Assembly: GCA_936450465.1 (NCBI GenBank)
Contig: OW388296.1
Location: 37,476,023 to 37,540,022 of the forward strand
DNA length: 64,000 nucleotides
Origin: Gibbula magus
Lineage: Eukaryota; Mollusca; Gastropoda; Trochida; Trochidae
Reading direction: 5' to 3'
In this document: in pieces, positions 37,479 to 50,223 of the stretch
Layout of the letters: every line of letters starts with the position of its first letter
How positions within the stretch are numbered: position 1 is the first letter of the stretch
Made by a program: the position numbers and the translations under genes
Notes under the pieces: generated by a model
Database searches by the model: none
Told to the model about the DNA's origin: nothing
The model's input: the letters and a program-made list of their open reading frames with translations, nothing else

Positions 37479-39727
37479 TCAACACTTTGATAGAATTGCT
37501 CAAATATTCGTTAGGCTTACTATTTGCGTCATATATATGATATAGTTTTGTTTTTTACATTTGTTTAAATATTAACACGTGTTCATATCTAAATTGACAA
37601 GTGTTCATTGTCATATTTAATTTACAGTGCTCGTAGTAAATTTAATATTGTTTACGTTTTAAACAATAATTTAGTTGTGCTCCTAATATCCAAACCCGCA
37701 TGACCCATTACATGTGTGACAGACGGTACACGACATTCATTTTTAAAACTTTTTTCAAATGGATCGCTTACACTCGTAAACAAACCATAGCTTAACAAAC
37801 TTATGTCTGATTGTGATTATGTTCCGTTAGTACAAATATGTCTATATTAAATGTATAGATTACCAACCAATACCTTATGGGGAAACTCTGATCAGGAGAA
37901 ACGTTCTATTTTCTGATTGGCTGAGAATGGAATTCCCCAATGTGGTTTCCACTTGGTTATCGTATGTCGACAATTATAATACTCCATTTGGAAATTAATA
38001 TAATTAGATGCTTTTGATTTATAGTTCTTGTTTTATTCTTTGTTTATTAATTATATATAGTAACATGCATTACGTTTATAATAATGTCAGATAAATTAAA
38101 CTATGCGCACAATGTATTATGTATAGCCTAAGTATTGTTTCTTTTATGATATCTGAATTTACAATCTTAAAATTATAAACATCCTTTAGTATCAATATTA
38201 ATAATCCTAATCAAAAATGAAAACAATGTTTTCGACTCTCAATTTATATATACGTCTTAAAATCGTGTGATCCCACATCTTGTCAATCGCTCATGATATA
38301 TACTGCCATGACGTTTTCGAGCACCTGCTGAGATCTGCACATCTGCCCACTTGTGTCGTCTGCCGCTTGTGTTTTGAATTTTGAATTGAGGTATTCGTCC
38401 CGTTATTAGATGTGAATCAATAGCGAATACAATTTAATAATTGGAGATAGGAAATAATGTCTTCTGCTTCTGGCACTTCTGGACTTGTCTGGTGATTTTA
38501 TATTTTCTTGAAGCTTCTAAAGGGAAGTAATAATAAACTGACTTCCGTTGCTACGTCATTTCCGGAATGAAAGTTTTTCGTCTGCAATAAATTTTGATCT
38601 AATTTTTACAGTAAAGGTAGGATTTTTGTCATATATTATTGCCAAAAGACCTTACAAATGTGTTACAGATACTTTATTTATTAATACACAATTTATTTGA
38701 TGACGAATTAGACGTTTCTGAGCTTGTGTTACAGTGTAGAAAATGTCATTTGGTCATCGTTTTCTCTGTTGACCGGCCTCAGGTTATTGTTTGCATCGAT
38801 TTTTTGTCCGTTGTTTACACAGTGCTGTTAGTGAAATGCTTACGTTTATATCACTAAAAATCACATGGTATAAAAATATGAATCTCTTTGTATCCACGTG
38901 ATAATTTTGGTAGCTATTGAAACAATTATTCTTAATATATTGTTTGTTTTCGTTCTAATTACCGAAGTCCGCCATTTTGATTTGAAAGAGACGATTTCCG
39001 AGACATCAGCATGGGTAATAGCTTGCTATTCGAAAAGTGTAATTTCTACAGTGCTGAAACTTTATTGATATCACTTTTAGTTATTGTTGATATTTATTCT
39101 TAAGTATTGATTCTTTGTGTTCGGTAGTTTGTGAGAAAATCGCAGTTAAAGCGGTGCGAGCAAAGTTGATGAATTATTCAAATAATAATAACGTCTTCGT
39201 TTTATGTTGACTTCTAACGATGTTAGATAATTTATCGCCGTGGTAACTACAGTAATCGGATAACAGTAAAAATCCTTGTGAATATTCAGTTACAACCCTG
39301 AATTCGTAAAATGTGAATTTATCTGGAATTGTTTAGTTTTATATTTCAAATGATCGATCCTGGATAAAACGTCCAGATAACAAAACAATAGATTTCATGA
39401 AAAAGTACTACTTTGCTGTTTCAAGGATTATTTCTTCATTATTGTATGTGGTATGACAATAAAAAGTATATGATCACATAGCCTAGTGATTTCCCCACCA
39501 GTGTGTGAAATTTTGCACAGAATACTTGTTTACTTTTTGATAAATTTCAATTTTCGTAACGGTGTTCATTTTACGGCGCTTCAGCTGAAATTAATCCAGA
39601 TGACAGTGGGTGTTAGCCTAAAACAATCCAGCAGGCTAAAGGTTAACTACTGCGAGTTTACTAAACATGTGTATGAACTTCAATGTATTTCCACAAATAT
39701 ATTTACAAATTGATTTGTTTTAAGTTT

Positions 39728-39850
39728 GTTTTAGAAGAAGCATTTATATAGGCTAGTGTATAGCCTGTTTGCTAATCCTTTTTTCCAATTTAACTTCTCA
39801 TAATTTCTTGTATGTTATATGTTATTTGGAAATAAAATACTGTTTAAATC
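39728..39850 (+). mobile_element. CR1-like LINE 3' end (LINE B family)
   Basis: TATATAGGCTAGTGTATAGCC followed by TGTTTGCTAATCC forms the same hairpin layout as LINE B at 30630-30665, and it ends GAAATAAAATACTGTTTAAA. No ORF2 codons are recognisable upstream, so this is a very short 5'-truncated copy or an old remnant. Confidence 0.5.
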
Positions 39851-40990
39851 AAGTATTACTTCTTCCCAAGCAAAAACAGTTACCTTTTTTTTCTGCTATT
39901 TTCTCCGGTTACCTAACAGTAATGTCAAAGCTAAGTTATGTAACCAATTGTATCAACACTGAAACGAATGTAAAACACAATCCTCCACATGCCATTATTA
40001 TAATACGTTTAAGCTATCTACATCTAACGTTATTTATTACACTTTTCATTGAATTTACAATAAGTAAATAATCAGTTGCGACTTGAACACGTTTATTCTG
40101 CACAAGTGTTTACCAAGTCCTGAGGAATGGATTCCTATCAAAGGTACGTTGTAATGCCATTATTCATGTCAATGTATAATGTATGATGTATAATGTATGA
40201 TGAATGAACTGATTTTAAGATCGAGGTACAGATAACTTGAGATCATAACTTAGTAACTTAGGTAAATTAGGCTGTCGAAATGTTCCAAATCAAAGTTTTG
40301 GAAAAAAGAGAGGGTTCGATGGTTTTAGAAAGGATATTCGAGAGGAGATTGTTTATTGCATGTTCCAAGTTAAGCTATATGTACTTTGTGATAAGAAAGT
40401 GGATGTGTCTTATACGTGAATAAAATAAATGACAATTAATATATACTAAATTATGGTATATAATAAAATTTGATATCACAGAACACATGGAGTGTAAATG
40501 TAAACTTGATAAGGCATATTGATAATATAAACACTATTAATCTATATTTTTTAATTATTATTCCTACAAATTAGAGAGATCATTTAATTAAAGGTCAGTA
40601 TAAAGATCGTATTAAATATTATCTTCCTTTCACATTCTATAATTTACATCTTATTTGTATAAAGTAACTTGAACCATTACTCTAGCCAATTGGTTGTTTC
40701 GTTTTGAAAAGCCGAATGCATTTACCCCCCATGCTTTGATGTTGGATATCTGTCGCTAGTCCGGTTAAATTAAACAATTCACTTATCTGTGTTTATTATC
40801 AAACTTCCTTTTTTCTGTGACGCAAATGCATGGGGACACTAGACTAGAAGGTTACTACCTCGTATAATTCTGCCAACGGCAGCACATGAGTTAATTGAAA
40901 CAAACAATGATATTTACATCTTCTTCAACACACCAACTTCTAGAATGCCTCTCAAACAATGTAATGATATTTACAGTAAGATGGCAAAAA
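39851..40990. other. Intergenic, nothing assigned
   Basis: AT-rich, with short TATAATGTATGAT-type repeats near 40177-40203. No coding feature. Confidence 0.4.
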
Positions 40991-40994
40991 TGTT

Positions 40995-43712
40995 TTTGAT
41001 CGTGATTTTTGAGCACATATGTATTCCTATTACACATAAGATGATAAATGTATTACGTGTAATATAGTTGGATATTTATTTATCAAATATAAGCGTTGAT
41101 TTGATAAAGCATTACAATTAAATAAGTAATGAAATTCATCTCGGATCTGGAAGGAATTACATAATGTACATATTCGTTCTTGACGCGGGATATTGTAATA
41201 TCGACCTTTTCCCACTGACAAACTAAGTATAAGTAACAATACTAACACAATATTGGTGTGTACACCATATTGGTTTCGTTCAGTATAGGTATTGATCAAA
41301 ACATGTGGAATTCTTAATGACAGCATAGTAGATTTGATAATGTTACTACGCTATGTCTGCAGAATTTATCTTTTAAAACATTGAATACCGTTGTACCTAT
41401 CCATTCCTTACATAAATACTAGGGATAATAGAAAATAAGTATTTGACCACATGCTTCATAATATAACATAATTTAACAAAGGATATGATTGTGGTGCTCA
41501 TAATTATGCATACGGCTTTTCCAGACTGTGAACAAGATAGTCTACACCAGTACCTATTAAAGTTTTGCAATTTGCATTCAATATACGTATGGGTTCTCTA
41601 CCGAGTTCACCGTAAAGTTTTGTGTTGACATCTTTAAAGCTGCTTTAAAAAAATAAAATTGAACGCGCTGTTTATGTTTTCAAACCACCAAATTTCACAA
41701 CCATAAAGCAGAATAGGAAGGACAAGTTTATCAAAGGCAGGTAATAGACATCCAAAGGTAAATTCAGGTTTCTAACACAAGACATTGAAGCTTTATTAAT
41801 TATATTACCCACATCGGCAGCATGCTTGATATCTGTTATCATCCTACCATTTCTGTGAAACGTATTTCCAAGGTAACAAGCAGACAGAGTCGGCCATATC
41901 CCCCGCCTTTGGGAACATTTATTGAAGAATAGTTGTTGAATAACAGTGACTATGAACCTTCTCCTTATAGCCTGATGTAGCAGGATGGATGATGATTTGT
42001 TGGCTCAGCAGGGCAGGGATGCCACTCCCTGTAAGGTTTGTAACATATCAAAACAATCTTAGCCTACCCAATATAAGGTTCATGGCAACTGATGGTTATC
42101 GTTTGCTGATGATCAGGATGAAAATAGTTAGAAGATAGTTTTTTTAGGTTGTGTCAAAGCCAAGGAGTATGCACACATAATTTAATCTCCTTAGACCAAG
42201 TGGTTCTGGAGAAGAAGACAAAATGCAAAAAGTTTACAGACGGACAGACGGATGAATGGACGGGCGGACGCCGGACACCGTGCCATGCCATTAGCCAGAT
42301 GAGCTAAAAATACATCCAAGGCAGTTTTTGAGTTAATTATTTAGTTATGTATCCATGGAAATGGTAAAAATTAAACAAATTAAAATTTTTGAAGAAGATG
42401 AAAACCCCAAAAGGCACATCTACACATGATGATTGTTCCACACACAAAATGTTGTTGAGCTATGTCTTATAGTTTTCGAATTCTGCTCCTGAAACGAAAT
42501 TCTTAGTTACATTTCCATGGAAACGGTCCAAAAAAATAACTTGAAGAAGTTGAAAATCCCAAAAGGCACATCTACACATGATGATTGTTCCACACACCAA
42601 GTTTCGTTGAGATATGTCTTATAGTTATTGATTTCTGCTCCGGAAACGAAATTCTAAGTTACATTTCCATAGAAACGACAAAAAAAATAACTCGAAGAAG
42701 TTGAAAACCCCAAAAGGCACGTGTATACTTGATGATTGTTCCACACACCAAGTTTCGTTTAGATATGTCTTATCGTTTTCGAGTTCTGCTCCGGAAACAA
42801 AATTCTAAGTTACCTTTTCATGGAAACGGTCCAAAAAAATAACTCGAAGAAGTTGAAAACCCCACAAGGCACATCTACACATGATGATTGTTCCACACAC
42901 CAAGTTTCGTTGATATATGTCTTATAGTTTTCGAGTTCTGCTCCGGAAACGAAATTCTAAGTTACATTTCCATGGAAACGGTCAACAAAAAACAACTCGA
43001 AGAAGTTGAAAACCCCAAAAGGCACATCTACACATGATGATTGTTCCACACATAAAGTTTCGTTGAGATATGTCTTATAGTTTTCGATTTCTGCTCCGGA
43101 AACTAAATTCTTATTTACATTTCCATGGAAACGGTCAAAAAAAATAACTCGAAGAAGTTGAAAACCCCAAAAGGCACATCTACACATGATGATTGTTCCA
43201 CACACAAAGTTTTGTTGAGATATGTCTTATAGTTTTCGAGTTCTGCTCCGGAAACGAAATTCGAAGTTCCGTTTCCATGGAAACGGTAAAAAAAAATAAC
43301 TCGAAGAAGTTGAAAACCCCAAAAGGCACATCTACACATGATGATTGTTCCACACACCGAGTTTCGTTCAGATATGTCTTATAGTTTTGAAGTTTGAGGC
43401 CGGAATGGAAAAGCCCGGACGCACAGACGGACAGACGGACGGACGGACGGAGCTCATTTCTATATCCCCCGCCAACTTCGTTGTGGCGGGGGATAATTAA
43501 ACGTATTTACAATATCTAGCGAATAATCTTTATAATAGAAAATTTGTTTGTTCTTTTAGCTCGGCCCGTTCCAAATGTTAGTATTTTAGTCTTACAGGTT
43601 CAATAAATCACAATAACAAGTAAGACTGCTCTCAGCTAAAAGTACCGTGTTGTCGGCATACAATAGACCTAACAGTTTTATATACATATATACATCATCG
43701 TTGTCTATCTTG
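40995..43712 (-). pseudogene. LINE ORF2 RT-to-C-terminus relic, split by two insertions
   Basis: On the minus strand the sequence starts near 43712 (KIDNDDVYMYIK), with the catalytic box LLYADNTVLLAES near 43660 (ADN for ADD), then DIVNTF near 43500. It resumes past the pearl-like element at about 41880 with YLGNTFHRNGRMITDIKHAA, then LVLPILLYGCEIWWFENI near 41710 in a shifted frame. The C-terminal knuckle is CTLCNSFQIRDEFHYLFNC near 41150. The last ORF ends at 41030. It is the same family as 32312-33415. It is split by the pearl-like element at 41893-43493, and a 58-bp SINE inserted at its upstream edge (43727-43784). Confidence 0.7.
41893..43493. mobile_element. Pearl-like element with seven 152-bp core repeats
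   Basis: It begins ATATCCCCCGCCTTTGGG. A left arm with GACGGACAGACGGATGAATG at about 42240 is followed by seven core units of about 152 bp from 42340 to 43410. Each unit has AAAAGGCACATCTACACATG (start positions near 42412, 42562, 42715, 42868, 43020, 43170 and 43323). The right arm has a GACGGACGGACGG run and ends in the hairpin CCCCCGCC...GGCGGGGGAT. This left arm, tandem core and right arm plan is that of pearl elements described in bivalves, considered Helitron-related. It is inserted in a LINE relic. Confidence 0.7.
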
Positions 43713-43726
43713 AGACTAGTAGTAGA

Positions 43727-43784
43727 GTGAGTGAGTGAGTTTTTGTTTAACGCCGCTTTGGCAGTATTACAGCCCTTAACGGCA
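43727..43784 (-). mobile_element. 58-bp SINE 3' fragment with 14-bp target duplication
   Basis: On the minus strand it ends GCGGCGTTAAACAAAAACTC followed by ACTCACTCAC. It is flanked by AGACTAGTAGTAGA (43713-43726) and AGACTAGCAGTAGA (43785-43798), a 14-bp target duplication with one mismatch. It is the same tail type as the repeat ending at 11252. It is a heavily 5'-truncated retroposed copy at the upstream edge of the LINE relic. Confidence 0.75.
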
Positions 43785-44224
43785 AGACTAGCAGTAGACA
43801 AGTGTGATGTTTGCAACAACACGAATGCACGTGAGGATTTTCGAGGCGATTGAATTTGGGAACATTGGGTATATTCTGATGATGATGAGGATGCGGGTAA
43901 AACCAAATTCGCAAATAGAAAATAAACTATGTTTTTAAAATGTTTTTCCAGAGAGTTTTGGTTATTGCAGATTCGTGGTGATGGTAATAAGTGAAACATT
44001 TTTTATGAAACGTCTAGCGCACATTAATTCCAAACCAAAAACAATGACTATTGTATTGTATAATTCCTTATTACCTATTAACGAAAAAGACTTTGTACCC
44101 TCGACGTATTTTGTTTTTGGCCCTGTTGAAAATGTGTTAGCGTGGCCTACACCCCATATTGCCTACATCCCAAAAAAACCTCGTATCGACTGCACTAAAT
44201 GCAGAGTGTCACTTCCTCACTGGC

Positions 44225-46955
44225 TGTGCGGGTGTGATTGACGGGGAAGCTCTCTTAAAACTTGATCATTCGATGCTGAAGTGGGACTGCGTGTTGTTCG
44301 ACTTAGTCAGCAGGCACGACGTATTGGATGACTCAGATGACGTAAGAGAGGTGATTATGACGCGGGATCCACCAGGGGATTTTCTTAATTCTGAAGAAGT
44401 TAATTTTAGACTGTCAAAAGTGATAACAGACTTAGAGAACTCCAACTCGGATCAATATGCAATAAACAGTGCTTATAACAGTTGTGTTGAGATCATACAC
44501 TGTGAAATGAGAGACAAACTCCCGGTCAGAAAGATACATACTTCGATTCGTAGCAATAAGAAACGACGGTGTAAGAATCCGTGGTGGAATGACTTTTAAA
44601 TACAAAAGTGGAATAGTATGTGTGTAGCTGAAAGGGTTTGGTGCAAGGCTAGTGGTGCAGAAAAGAAAAGATTAAAAGCACATTTTATTGATGCAAGGAA
44701 GGATTTCGACCGTTGTGTTCAACGCGCCAAGAGACAGTACAGAAGTAAGATGCACAAAGAATTAGAGAATATGTGTAAAGAAAATCCGACTGAATTTTGG
44801 AAATCAATAGGGAAAGTTGGAGTGGGAAGTGAAAGGCAGAAAGTTATTCCATGGGAGGTTGTTGCAGCTGATGGAAGCGTTATTAGAGACAAGCCCGCTG
44901 TCATAAATAGGTGGAGAGAGGACTTTGAGAATCTGTTAAATGGTGACGTAACTATGGGTGATGATGACGTCAAGGAAAATGAAGACGGTGGAGATGGAAC
45001 TTTCAACTTTACAGGAGGTAGAGCAAGCTGTAAAGAGATCTAAAGACGGGAAAGCGCCAGGAATCGACGAGATCCCCAGTCAGCTGTTAAAAGGAGAACC
45101 ATTTATAAAAACCCTTCATCGTCTTTTCAACGTATGTTTTAATAGTTCTTGTGTACCTGATATGTGGTCTAAAAGTATAATATGCCCTATTCCCAATCTT
45201 CTTGTACAGACCCACGAGACCCGATGAGCTACAGAGGACTCTTGCCCCCGTTATTTACAAACTGTACTGCAGTGTTTTAAATGCAAGACTTTCAACGTGG
45301 GCAGAAAGTCATGATATATTAAATGATGTCCAAAACGGGTTCAGAAAAGGTCGGTCCACTATTGATCATGTTTCAACTTTAACCACCATAATTGAAAACA
45401 GGAAGCTGTGTAAGAAACCTACATTTACAGCGTTTATAGACTTTCAAAGGCATATGACTGGGTAGACAGGGGAGAGCTGTGGAAGAAACTAAGTAACAGT
45501 GGTGTGCATGGGAAGATGCTCTCGGCCATAAAGTCTCTATACAAGAATGTGCAATGCTGTGTACGAGTCAACCAGATGATATCTGAGTGGTTTGACGTTA
45601 CCCGGGGATTAAAACAAGGCTGTCTTCTGTCACCCCTGCTTTTTGATATGTACATAGACGAACTTTTAGATACTATTACTGCACTAGGAAGAGGTGTTCG
45701 TGTTGAAGATGAAATTATTTCTATATTAGCGTATGCAGACGACATAGTGTTAATCGCCGAATTCGAAACTGACTTAAATTTTATGTTATCCGCATTGAAT
45801 ACATGGTGTGATGAGAACAAGATGTCAATCAACAGGGACAAGTTAAAGATTATCCACTTCAGGGGACCTGCGATGCAGCAGACAGATAAAGTGTTTAAAG
45901 TTGGAGATACGACATTAGATAGTTGTCCTCAATATCAATGTCTGGGAATTATGTTGGATGAACATTTGAATTATAACGTAATGGTGAAGTGTGCAGTAAA
46001 ATCGGCAAGCAGAGCTCTCGGTCTCCTTATCGCTAAGTTCAAGCACCTCGGAGGAATGCCTTTCAGCGTATATACACAGCTATACGACACAATGGAATGG
46101 TCGATTCTAGATTATGGTGCTGGTATATGGGGGACAAGAGAACACTTTATGGTCAACGCTCTTCATCACAGAGCTCTCAGGTTCTTCATGGGTGTTGGCA
46201 AATAAACCCCGAACTTAAGTGTGAACGGCGACTCAGGTTGGATACCCCCCGTAGTGAGACAGTGGAAGGCAGTAACTAGAACATTTGCACGACTTACCAA
46301 CATGAACCAAGGACGGGTAAATAAGAAGGTATTTTTATGGTCAAAGGTAAAGAACAGAAAGTGCTGTACTCGACGAGTTAAGGAGTACATGGATGAAATT
46401 GGATTGGGACATTTAGCAAGCTGTGAAACGCTAGAGAGTCGTCTGTTTACCCAAACTACAACCAACATAACTTTCAACAGATATACACGACAATGGAGAC
46501 ACAAGCTGAATGCTGACCCTAGCTATAACCGTTCGTCCACAGGCCTTGGAAAACTCCGTCATTACAGACAGTATAAACGGGCATATCAAGTTGAGAGCTA
46601 CCTCAGTTCCCCCCTGCCGAGATCACACAGATCCGCCCTAGCTAAGTTCAGGTGTGGAGTAGCGCCACTCAGAGTCGAAACCGGGCGTTATGAAAACCTG
46701 CATTTTAATCAAAGATATTGTTTTAATTGTAGTGATATTGTAGAAGATGAAATGCACGTTTTATTGTTTTGCCCTTTATATCAATCTGTTAGAGATGAAT
46801 TATTTGTTTCTTGTTTTAATAAGCTGGAAGGTTTTAATCTACTACCGCCAAACGAACAGTTTTATGACATACTCAACAATCCCGTTTTAACTTTTGATAG
46901 TGCCAAGGCCTGCAATAGCATTCTTCGTTTACGTCGTAATCTTTTATATGGATAA
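44225..46955 (+). pseudogene. LINE C ORF2, I/Nimbus-like, 5'-truncated and frameshifted
   Basis: The copy starts at the very end of the endonuclease (KLDHSMLKWDCVLF near 44255, the S/T-D-H box). A linker follows (stop at 44598), with KENPTEFWKSIGKVG near 44779. The RT has SKDGKAPGIDEIPSQLL at 45035, NDVQNGFRKGRSTIDHV at 45324, KAYDWVDRGELWKKL at 45450, RGLKQGCLLSPLLFDMYIDE at 45603 and LAYADDIVLIAE at 45726. The thumb ends ALRFFMGVGK, then after a shift comes DSGWIPP. The C-terminal knuckle is CFNCSDIVEDEMHVLLFC near 46718. The wording KQGC.LSPLLF and GVGK...GW is typical of I-clade elements such as snail Nimbus. Lesions lie at 44598, about 45030, 45215, 45455 and 46203. An apparent ATG at 44159 is upstream of the recognisable part. 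Confidence 0.8.
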
Positions 46956-47135
46956 TTTATGCAATATTTTAGTTTACTTTTATTGATGTACATACTTTTA
47001 CTCTATATTCAATATATTCTATGTTTTATAAATTGACACAGTGTCTCTCATAAATCGCTGAGCGATTGGTTGTATACACACACGTGAGACAAAAATAAAA
47101 CAATTTGTCTGTCCGTCTGTCTGTCTGTCTCACCC
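46956..47135 (+). mobile_element. LINE C 3' UTR with TGTC tail
   Basis: The sequence after the ORF ends ACAAAAATAAAACAATTTGT and then (CTGT)n at 47107-47131. A small hairpin AATCGCTGAGCGATT lies at about 47053-47067. Together they look like a LINE 3' end with a simple-repeat tail. Confidence 0.55.
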
Positions 47136-48939
47136 CTATTGTATAATATGCTACCGTCCACTTAGCAATTAGTGTACTGGTTCATTGTTATGAAGTCAAA
47201 TCGTGTAAGTTATACATAATGACATAGAGTGAACAAATATACATGAATATAACAAAACACGTATTAATGGAGCATACAAAAGTCACGTTTGATATGCAAA
47301 GCAGTTCTAACTAGTATTGGTTTGTATGTGATGGACACATGTATGTGAAGTGAAATAATGTTTACAGTAATAAGCAGGAATATATTTATTTCTCAATTCA
47401 TTTCTGTTTACAGCTAATATAAATAATAACGAATCACTGCGTCAATAATCTAACAATAAGATTGTCATCTCAAAGTTGGCGACAAATATCAAATATTCGA
47501 ATTAATAATCACGCTCTAATCGGATATTCTAAAATTAGTTACAAGGTTTCAAGCTACAAATTCAATCTTGGACTTGGTATGTAAACCACTTCAGTTTTAA
47601 GGTTTTGAACCTAACTTTATGATTCACGTGCGCTTGTAGGGTATGATGAGGCTGGAATTATGCTATAAAATAACTTGCGTACCCGTTTCAGATCATGTGC
47701 CAAAAGTTTTATGTATTTTCATATGGCGGTATTGCAGTGAACATACCAGAATAGTTCGATGGTTAGTCGACATCGGTAATTTATTTATCATGATATATGA
47801 TTATTTGTATATTGTCTAAAAAGCATTTTACTTACATTTCCAACAGAACAATCTTACACCAGAAAAAATAAAATATTAATCAAAATCAGGACATTATGGT
47901 GAAAGAAGAAAAAAGATAGTACAGTCAGCTCATTGGTGTATTTGATCTGTTTGTGGTCAGTGCAATTTCTGTTTGTGGTCAGTGCAAGTTATCCATTGGC
48001 ATCTAGCACGTGGACGTAATTATTCAAATAATATACAGTATATAGTATTCATGCATTATTCATACAGTATTTGCCAATATGTCGCCTATTTTGCAATTTT
48101 GATATCCGTTACAGTGAGCAGATACACTAGCTGTCATGTTTAGCCTTCTAGCAAATTGCATCATTTGACCATGGCCACGAGTACACAAATGTGAGAATGT
48201 GTATTAACTGTCAAGTAATTACTGCTCATTATGTCTCAGGGAGTGGAAACTGCACTGTGTTTGTGCTTTGTTAATTGATGGGCCGACCGTGAAAAGGATC
48301 TTTTGACACCTTACTAACAACCTAACAAAGAAAGATACAAAGAACATCATTGAAAATGACAAAATTATAATGACATTAACATACATTTGGAGGTATAAAA
48401 GGTTTATTTAATAAAAGTAGCTAATTTCCCATCGGACAAATCAAGGGATGAACCGTTGCATGTATAAGGACATGTATTTTAATAATGTTCTGTTCTGTTG
48501 TATGATATATCATAACGTGGACGTTAGACCTGTAGTCTATACCCATTTGTGTTTCATGCATTATAATACAACAGTTCAATCATCAAAAATTTGAATAGAA
48601 AGGCGATTGATTTCATCATATCATATCATCTCATCTCGATGACATATGGAATAGATAACAAATTGTGAAATTTTAAAAATGTTAATATTAATAGAAGTTG
48701 GAGGCTTGAAAAGACAACACACCTTGTTATACTTTAGAGGTAAACCATCATAAGATAACAAATGTGGATATTTGTTCAATAGCTTTTTAAATTTGTATTG
48801 TTGTTTATCGATGTGTCTAACTTTATTTATCATTTAGTTTGTCAAACCTAGTCTATATTGTATTGATGAATGATACTATAAACATGTTGAATGTGAAATA
48901 TAGTTTTCGTGCAAAGCTTTAAACATTCTTCATGAATCA

Positions 48940-49020
48940 TATCGTTCAAGGTTAATATGCTTATTTTATTATGTAATTAATATCGTTAAAGGTTAATATG
49001 CTTATTTTATTATGTAATTA
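48940..49020. repeat. 41-bp tandem duplication
   Basis: TATCGTT-AAGGTTAATATGC followed by TTATTTTATTATGTAATTA occurs at 48940 and 48981 with one mismatch. Confidence 0.9.
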
Positions 49021-49779
49021 GAGTGATTACACCAAGCCACTATAAATGCATGGAGAGTAAATGACACAAACCAGGTACTCACATGATATAAATTATTATC
49101 TACCTGCAGGAACATAAACGCATTTAATTCTCCCTTGATTATCCGTTTGGATGTAAGTTGGCTCTGTACCCCCCTCCCTCATTAAATTCTCACATATTTA
49201 AAATCGTTTATGCACATTTGTATCTCTAAACAAGGTTACACATGACTTCATATATGATTCATGCTTGAATAGTTACACAGTAGTAAAAGCAAAGTCGTCA
49301 TTTTAATTTTAATGAGAAAAATGCTCCCAAAATGAAGTTGACTAACTAAGTAATTCTAGTGATTGAAATACTTGTATTATTTACACATAGTCGCATTTCA
49401 GTATATGAACACAAGCACTTTATTCATTGGTTCATATGACATTTTGCACTGACATTTTAAAACCCTTCACACATTTTACTTAAACTAGTAACCCACAGTT
49501 GATTTTGCAGTGAAGCTATCACTTACTCAATTGCAATTAATTTATTGCCCCAATAAACTAGCTCTCCAAAAGGATGTTCACAATCCCGTTACGGTTCGTT
49601 AATCACCGCACAACACATAAATTAACCCCTAATTAATTTATTGCTACAATAAACTAGGGATCAGAGTCTATGCAGTTCACAATTCCAAAACCGCTTTCCA
49701 AACAGACGTTTGGTTTGGTACATATAAAACAATATGTTAGCACGAATATAATTTCGGAAACCTTTCGAAACTTTATTAA

Positions 49780-49861
49780 AGGCCCTAGTGGCCCGAGTGG
49801 GAAATCACCTCCGCTGGAAACCGCTCGTAAAATCTAAGCAAGCAAGCAAGCAAGCAAGCAC
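49780..49861 (+). mobile_element. Possible SINE 3' end with (AAGC)n tail
   Basis: CCCGAGTGGGAAATCACC and CGCTGGAAACCGCTCG are followed by six AAGC units at 49836-49860. A GC-richer short body with a simple tail inside AT-rich DNA suggests a retroposed end. The family is not recognised. Confidence 0.35.
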
Positions 49862-50223
49862 GAATCAGACTATATATTAAACTGTCCAATCCTGAATTTA
49901 AATAGCGAACGATATCCTCCCACAACAAAATAATATATCTCTAGATTTGTATCTTGCATATCTTCTATCGCCAACAACTATCGTACATATAAGTTTTATC
50001 AAACAGCTTCAAAATATGCTAACAGATGTTTAGTAAGTATCTGTATTAGGTTTGTTATTTATCCACATATTCATGTATAACTCAATTAACTATTAATTGT
50101 AATCAATTGTCTGACTACAGACGCGTGCCTGTCAATTGTAAATTGTACTTCTGTAAATGTTTTTGTACTACCGAACGTGGTTTTTGAGTAAACAGTTTGT
50201 AGCTTTGTATTGGTAACATTGGA

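Larger units (their letters stand above)
33771..39720. other. Long unassigned stretch, no gene recognised
   Basis: About 6 kb of AT-rich sequence. Open frames on either strand are short and show no recognisable domain. Listed separately are a GGGGATT tandem repeat, a 44-bp duplication and a poly-C tract. The palindrome TAGGCCTA occurs five times between 35251 and 37158, and two GGGCGTGG boxes lie near 36297-36330. A host gene's regulatory DNA could lie here, but nothing proves it. Confidence 0.35.
47136..50223. other. Intergenic, nothing assigned apart from small repeats
   Basis: AT-rich and without recognisable genes. It holds a 41-bp duplication at 48940-49020 and an AAGC run at 49835-49860. 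The minus-strand open frame 48621-48833 has no recognisable feature. Confidence 0.4.

Noticed and set aside
42957..43384. Repeated open frames with near-identical Cys-rich peptides on both strands
   Set aside because: They are frames across the 152-bp core units of the pearl-like element and recur with the unit.
43975..44241. Plus-strand 88-codon frame as endonuclease of LINE C
   Set aside because: It lacks every endonuclease box; recognisable LINE C sequence begins only near 44225 in another frame.
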